Assembly (NCBI GenBank): GCA_964247055.1
Contig: OZ176052.1
Span: 10,044,001-10,108,000, forward strand
DNA length: 64,000 nt
DNA from: Paragordius varius
Taxonomy: Eukaryota; Nematomorpha
Reading direction: 5' to 3'
The notes under the pieces were generated by a model. The model ran no database searches. It was not told where the DNA came from and saw only the letters and a program-made list of their open reading frames with translations. This document shows, in pieces, positions 58,144-64,000 of the stretch (positions are counted from its first letter, which is position 1; every line of letters starts with the position of its first letter). The position numbers and the translations under genes are program-made.

Positions 58144-59254
58144 TATACATATATATATATATTAATCACTTTAATCTTTCGTAATGGATTTATTTATGGA
58201 TATAAAGAGCATTTTTAGTAACTTCATCATTATTGTTAAGAACGAAAAAATATTAAATAACAATTGATGCATAAATACGTGATATTATACCTCACTTATA
58301 GGTAATTTTTTAAAAAAATCGCAAATGTTATAAATTTATATTAAAATAAGCCTATAAATCATTTTGAAAATTACAATAATGCTCTAAATTTCAGTTTGAT
58401 CATTAGTGTTGTAATGTGCGCCTTCTTGAAACTTTATATTAATTATAGGCTAACATTCAACATTGGCAAATGGCTCACAAACATGGTCAGGTAGGGGCAT
58501 ACAATATGTTAGACAAGGTAATAAATTAATTGTTTAAGCCCCCCATCTATATTAAATATATTCATAACCTGTTATTTAATAGTATTATTTAAATGATAAA
58601 TTGACATTATTGCTCCAATTTTTTATTTTATTACGGACTAACCATAATTTATAATTTGTTTTATATTATCTAGCTACATATATAATTTAACTTTTTAAAT
58701 TGCGATATTTCATATATTCATACCGTTTACTAGAAAATACCTATCAAAAGTGTACCCTATTTTTGGACCGCTCAATATGGAAAAGGTTTTCGTTATGTTG
58801 GTTACACAATGGATTCTGATCAAACTATTATACATTCCAACGAAGATCAAACTAAAATGGTTGCTTATTACATGAAGGTAGTATTTTAATTAAATGAGTT
58901 AGTTATACATATTGAACGAAACCTTATTATTTTAATTTAAATTTTATTCACCAAAAAATATATTTTTTAAAGGGAAACATTGTACGAGCCGTACTAACTC
59001 TCAATCGGGATCCAGTAGCTTCAATTTTTGCCGAACTAATGTTTGATAATAAACATTGGTTTATTACTTCGGAATATTTGGCTAGTATTGAGGGTGTTTT
59101 TGAACAAAATGCATATATTCAAGCGCTTAAAGAGTTGATTGAAAACCCAATTACCAATGATTTTAGAAATGATAAAATAAATCCTGGTAGAATGCATTTA
59201 TGTGATAACGATCCTACAATGAAGGTACATCGCGACAATACCACGCATTTATAA
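54921..59254 (+). CDS. AIFM3: AIFM3-type Rieske/FAD oxidoreductase
   Basis: Ten exons: 54921-54965, 54989-55198, 55222-55365, 56274-56492, 56874-57039, 57387-57609, 57855-58086, 58449-58517, 58734-58877 and 58973-59254. All phases fit, giving 577 residues (human AIFM3 ~605). Residues 16-85 form a Rieske [2Fe-2S] domain with ligands C39, H41 (SKCTHYGAP) and C58, H61 (RCPWHGACF). The pyridine-nucleotide-disulphide oxidoreductase fold follows: FAD-binding GGGPSG (118-123), LPYDRPKLSK, ALGSSP, NAD(H)-binding GSSFIGME (257-264) and the FAD-contacting AGGD (D387). A C-terminal dimer-like domain starts near 436. AIFM3 (AIFL) is a mitochondrial flavoprotein linked to apoptosis in overexpression studies. 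No targeting presequence is visible before the Rieske domain, so an upstream exon or different location is possible. The last exon could alternatively splice at 59223. A related gene lies tail-to-tail 796 bp downstream. Confidence 0.94.
54966..54988 (+). other. 23-nt intron 1 of AIFM3
   Basis: GT...TAG, phase 0. Removal joins NQLKE to FTYNQEKILVYRKNG, aligning with human EVEIGWGKVLLVKDNG. Retention shifts the frame. Confidence 0.9.
55199..55221 (+). other. 23-nt intron 2 of AIFM3
   Basis: GT...TAG, phase 0. Removal joins NLTCYK to VEKVRDNIYSI, aligning with the end of the human Rieske domain. The paralogue has a 21-nt intron at the same site (63854-63874). Confidence 0.9.
58113..58163. repeat. 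(AT)n microsatellite in AIFM3 intron
   Basis: An AT run with small interruptions in the intron 58087-58448. A similar run at 62433-62462 lies in an intron of the paralogue. Confidence 0.85.
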
Positions 59255-60050
59255 TTAATTACATTTGCTATTAAAATATTTTTATGACAACATAGACCAT
59301 GCATTGTACCTACAAACACGCACACTTAGCTATTTTATTTATTTTAGTTAATTTATAGCTTATTGTTAGATATAGTTACAATTTTCACCTCGTTATAAAC
59401 ATTTATTTTAGTTTAAATGCAATAAAATAAATGAGTCATAGTTTAACTAATTGTCAATATATTTTATTTTATAAGTGCCTTTATAAAATATAATTTAGAA
59501 ATTTTCTTATAAATTCCGGAGAGGAAACAGGTTAAAATTAAATTCAATTATTAGCATTTATGTGCACTAGAAAATTATTTTACAATTTTGGTTTTTAGCT
59601 TGATATTACAAAACTATGTTGTGGATTTATTTATAGATATGTGTATTGCACAGTTAAGTTAAAATTATACATTATTCGATGCATATAGGATGAATTTGAA
59701 TATAAATGCGGTTTAACTAGTATAGTATCCTTGTAAATAAATATTATTATTGAATAAAATTAAAAAATGGATTTAAAACAGTGCTTATGCAATATATAAA
59801 TATAACATATTATATATAAAAATAGTAAATACATTTTTTCAAAATAGAGATATACATATTTACGTCATATGGTAGTTAAATTATATAAAGTAGAAAAAGT
59901 AAATACTTTGTAATATATTGTGAAATGATTTTCTATTAAATTGCTTGACATTTAAATATGAATAAGGAATAAAAACATAATAACTAATGATGCGTAGAAT
60001 GGATAAAATCACGGTGATAATATTATTTTAATTTAAGAATTCATAAGGAC
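59255..60050. other. Spacer between convergent AIFM3 genes
   Basis: AT-rich 3' regions of both genes. AATAAA-type strings at 59421-59430 (plus) are possible polyadenylation signals. No palindrome joining the two genes was seen. Confidence 0.5.
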
Positions 60051-62429
60051 TTACAAATGACAAATGGCCAAATTTTCTAAATTATCCTTAGGTTGTGATG
60101 TATTATTTCTGACCTTTTTAGTATGCAGTAATACATCGGAATACAAATATTCTTTTAACGTTTCAACGTATGTTTCGTCATCTATCATAGGCCCCAGAAA
60201 TGCCAAGTGTTGTCGAGTCATGAACCAGTGTTTATCATTCATCATAAGTTCAGCAATGATGGAAGCTACAGGGTCTCGGTTATGTGTAAGTACCGCCCTT
60301 ATAATATCGTCCTATAAATAATTGAAAGTTTTAATTTTCAGGAAAAAATAAAACCTTATGAAAGATAAAATATGTTTAAATTATCTTCATTTAGAAGTAT
60401 GCTAACTTTCTTATCAATTATTATTTTTGGTACAACAAAGCGCTTGTTTTTTCAAAGGTTTATAATAAAAATTAAAACCTTAATGTAATAAGCCACAATT
60501 TTGTTCTTGGTGGCATTAGAGTGTATTATTATATTCGTAGGTCCAGTAGTGTAACCAACGTATCGAAAATCTTTACCATACTGTGTTGTGTAGAAATAAG
60601 GTACACTTTTGATTGCGATTTTCTAAAAGAGACAAAACAGAGTTTGTATGAAATAATCTTTTATTTGAAGCCAATACAGCTTTCAGTGCAAATAATAATT
60701 TTCAGACACATATTATATGCTTTTGACTTAAATATTTTAATTCACACTCAAAGACTACATTATCTTAAGAAATAGAGAGACTGGCCAAATAACATCCCAT
60801 AAAACATAAAAAATTGAATGAGGAAACCTTTTGTTAGAATAATTTAACCAAATAGATTATTTATATATAAATACTTTATCCAGCATATTCAAGGCTGCGA
60901 TTTGACCATGTTTATGCGCCATTTGAAAATGTTGAACATATACCTATCATGAGCAAAATGTTAAAATTGACAATTGAGTTAACATACATATCTATATATA
61001 TCGTTTCATAATATTTGGATATATGATTTCGCGTGCAAAATCATTAATTTATAAGTCTAAAACAAGTTAATTAATGTAAATTACACCATGAAACCTTATC
61101 CCATGCAAAGTTTTGATAGGATTCAAAGTTTTTTGCCGTTAAAAAGAGTGGGAATGACACAACACCCCCGGCATACACATCAGGTATATTCGTTTCCATA
61201 TATTCATTAACTTCAATTAACCCAAAATCATTTAACTCAAGTTTGTTCTGAGAGGTAAACAATTGATTACAAACGGGGTCATAACCAGTACCCAACACAC
61301 AAATATCGCATTTTATCCTAAATAAAAAGTATTATAATAGTTAATTTTTTTAAATAAACTTAAAACATATTTATATCATATTTTATCGTATAATTGTTTT
61401 ATTATATTTTACCCTAAAAAAGATAATGCCATGTATCGAATTTGGATAACGACGATAATTTAATTAATTGATATTTAGTATATCTATCTCTGCTAACTAA
61501 AATTGAGTAATTTTGAAAAAATTAAAAATAAATTAAATTTTACGTTTTCAAACAAGATATTACCTGATTCCATTGGATAAAATAACGCGAGAAACTTTAT
61601 TTCCATCCCCTTTAAGTTCAATGAGAGTAGCGTTGGTAATAAAATTGATTCCATTTGCTTTATGTAAATCCATAATATAGGTTCCAACTTCACGGCCAAA
61701 CACTTGTTGAAACGGAACGTCAGTTTTCATAACTACTGTTATGCGTTTGGCTTTTCCTGCCAGAACAGAAGCAATCTCCATACCTTTTCCCACAAATATT
61801 CGATAAAATTACCAAATGATAAAATAAGTCAAGATTCGAAATAAAAGTTAACTATGCCATTTGGTTCACGCTTTAGAGAAAGATGATTTTGCAAAAAATA
61901 TTATCAAAAGATGCGACTTTCTGCATATAAAATATATGATTTGAAAATGAGAATTTCAAAACCACTTATAATTTATAAGAACCCGGTTTTGTCAAAATTT
62001 CGAGTAAATCTCTGGTTTTATTTTTTTAATTTTAGGAATCAGCCTGGTTCTGTTCTGGCCTAACCTTGATTTTGGTTCCATTTTTTCGATCTTAACGACT
62101 TAAAAGGATAAACAGTTAACATTCTATGGTATTTCTGAGCAATATCTCTGGGTGACTTTCATTTTATTGATTTTGATATTATTTAAATAATTATGTATAG
62201 GTATTTATAACGATGCATCATTTTTCTTTATGATAAGGTTAGTCATTTTTATTTCAGTAGATTTACATTTTTTCATATAAGTTTTTCGTTAATCAATAAA
62301 ATCGGTTTTGATGACCTAATTGTATCGTCATATTATTAATTAAAATATAATTTACATTAGAAAACAAGACAAAAGTCTCAATGATATAAGGGTAAAAAGG
62401 ATAAAATTCCAAACAGTTTTTACATGGGA

Positions 62430-62465
<36 letters not shown>

Positions 62466-64000
62466 TCACTTTAGTTATCATTACCCACAAATGAGTTTCC
62501 AATAACTACTACATGCTTCTCAGGCCCTATTTCCTTATATAATTTCTGTGCATCTTGTAATGTTAGTACGGTAAATACGTTGCCAAGATCGGTTCCTGGC
62601 ACTTCGGGCACATTGGAGGAGGATCCAAGCGCAATCAACAATTTATCATACTAATGATAAAAGGACATTTTTCCAAATTTAATATTTGATACTCCTAATT
62701 TTTAGTGCAGGGTGCCGCCCTCCAATATTGGAAGTCCAGGATTTCCAAAAATATCCTCACAAAATCTTAGTATTGATAATCCTTAAACAAATTTTCTGAA
62801 TAAGTCTGTACAATTAACAACAAACTAGAAAAATTGCTATATTATATTACATTTGCATTTTACAGTTTTATGTTTGAAATCCAATAAAATATTTATTATA
62901 TCCATATTTATTTAAAAATGCGGCCTGTGAAGCCATTTGTGTTGAACGCCGCAATTTTAGTGTGTATAATTTGACATACCGCTAAAAGTTTTTTGGCATG
63001 ATTTTATATTTATATTCATCAATAAAATTATTATGTTTATAAAAATGCAATAACTTTTAGAATATAAAGATAAAAATTAAAAGTGTGATAACATTATACG
63101 GCTAGAATAAAATTCTAAAATATTATATTTCATTTGATTTAATAATATTAGTTTATTAATTATTGCGCAAATTTAACTTTCGCCTTCTTAAAGGATATGA
63201 ATGCGTATATTGATTTGTTCCTAATACATTTAATAACACTTTTTACTCAATAAGTTGCTAAAACAAAAAGCCTTACTTCGTTCGAGGACGTTGAATTTTT
63301 ATTATATTTAAATACTCCATTCACAAGCAATTAAAAATTAAACCTTATATGTGTGTCCAGATTGAATTTGGATAGCTTTTGACTCAAAATCAATATTTGT
63401 CACCACGGTACCTCTCCTTAAATTAATATTGTAATGGGTATAAAATTTTTCACATCTAAATGCAATTTTCCCAAAATTTGAGACATCCATAGTTTTCGTA
63501 ATTTGGGGCCGATCATATGGTAAGTTAATATCTTTTGCGATGATAGTTATGGGACCTATATGACCCTGTAATTAATGATCAAAAATATTAATGACAAATT
63601 CGTATTTTTCTAAAAAAATTTAAAAATAAAAATGTGTAAGGCTTATATTCAGTGGCAAAGTAGATAAAATAGTGTATTAATATATCTCAGCTAGTTAAAT
63701 TATAAATCTTACATTTTTTCTTAATGTTTCTGCACAAATCAACCCACAGGGTCCACTTCCAATAATATATATGTGAAATGCACTATCTTTAATATAATAA
63801 TTAATAAACGATTGTGGTTTTATAACGTATAAAGTTTCACTTATTCGTTTAACCTATATTAAAAAAACTTATACCTTAAAAGATAATAAATCATCCAATC
63901 CTGGATACTCTAAAATAGTTCCCGTTTTTAGATTATAACACGCACCATCATAAGGGCATCGAATAGTGTGACCATTTTGTACGCCTTTGATAAGGGGGCA
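60051..64000 (-). CDS. AIFM3: AIFM3-like paralogue, partial; lacks key cofactor residues
   Basis: Minus strand, 5' end outside the window. Exons: 64000-63875 (partial), 63853-63713, 63565-63344, 62650-62485, 61783-61564, 61317-61095, 60943-60875, 60622-60479 and 60311-60051, about 523 residues visible with all phases fitting. Exon boundaries match the upstream gene, several with identical lengths (166, 69, 144). It keeps FAD-type GSGPCG, LPYDRP, ALGSSS and NAD-type GNSFVGME. However, the Rieske CPWH reads CPYD, so the second histidine ligand is Asp, and AGGDTVSFP reads AGGVVSFP, so the conserved FAD-contacting Asp is gone. The frame is otherwise intact over nine exons, which argues for a translated protein. 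It may have lost [2Fe-2S] binding and have weakened FAD binding. The first Rieske Cys-x-His pair lies beyond the window. The acceptor before 61783 is purine-rich and less usual. Confidence 0.92.
62708..62952. mobile_element. hAT-like MITE, copy 3, in AIFM3 paralogue intron
   Basis: Contains TGCGGCCTGTGAAGCCATTT and TTTATGTTTGAAATCCAATA, close to copy 1 (14428-14666). Both ends are worn: the left shows CAGGGTGCCGCCC, the right GTGTTGAACGCCGC. An older insertion. Confidence 0.55.
63854..63874 (-). other. 21-nt intron in AIFM3 paralogue
   Basis: GT...TAG, phase 0. A TAA lies in frame directly after the donor, so retention would end translation. It sits at the same position (LLSFK|VKRI) as the 23-nt intron of the other copy. 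Confidence 0.88.

Noticed and set aside
60064-60321. 85-codon plus-strand frame
   Set aside because: Antisense shadow of the last exon of the AIFM3 paralogue.

Overview
The window is very AT-rich animal (metazoan) nuclear DNA. The evidence is a Sox HMG-box gene, an ING4/5 gene, an MNK kinase with the DFD motif, a RABL6 GTPase and two AIFM3-type oxidoreductases, most split by GT-AG introns and read with the standard code. The species cannot be named. An unusual clue is a class of introns only 21-24 nt long, mixed with introns of about 100 to 1,600 nt. Introns this short are known among animals mainly from dicyemid mesozoans, but the long introns and wide, repeat-filled spacers here do not look like a typical compact dicyemid genome, so placement stays open.

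Layout. 1-11120: a tandem satellite array of ~580-bp monomers, partly in a 1,625-bp higher-order repeat, interrupted at 7595-8729 by a transposon-like element with perfect 27-bp terminal inverted repeats. 11121-12874: a low-complexity junction and a MITE. 12875-13904 (+): ING4/5-like PHD protein. 14936-20809 (+): MNK-type protein kinase, ten exons. 22818-26649 (-): RABL6, ten exons, four of its nine introns 22-24 nt. 26650-40888: about 14 kb with no recognisable host gene, holding fold-back elements, a CACTA-like element nested in one of them, a Tc1/mariner relic and a Ty3/Gypsy-type fossil. 40889-41974 (+): single-exon SoxB-like factor. 41975-54920: MITEs, fold-backs, a decayed LINE 3' end and one unassigned ORF. 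54921-59254 (+): complete AIFM3 (Rieske plus FAD/NAD oxidoreductase). 60051-64000 (-): a second AIFM3-type gene, tail-to-tail with the first, same exon boundaries, running off the window edge.

The genes do not form one pathway: ING4/5 reads histone marks, MNK phosphorylates eIF4E downstream of MAPKs, RABL6 is an atypical GTPase, Sox is a developmental regulator and AIFM3 is a redox flavoprotein. The most notable points are the repeated 21-24 nt introns in conserved reading frames, and the AIFM3 inverted duplicate, whose second copy keeps an open, spliceable frame but has lost a Rieske histidine and the FAD-binding GD aspartate. Exon boundaries were read by eye from GT/AG sites, phase and family similarity; no search or transcript data were available.
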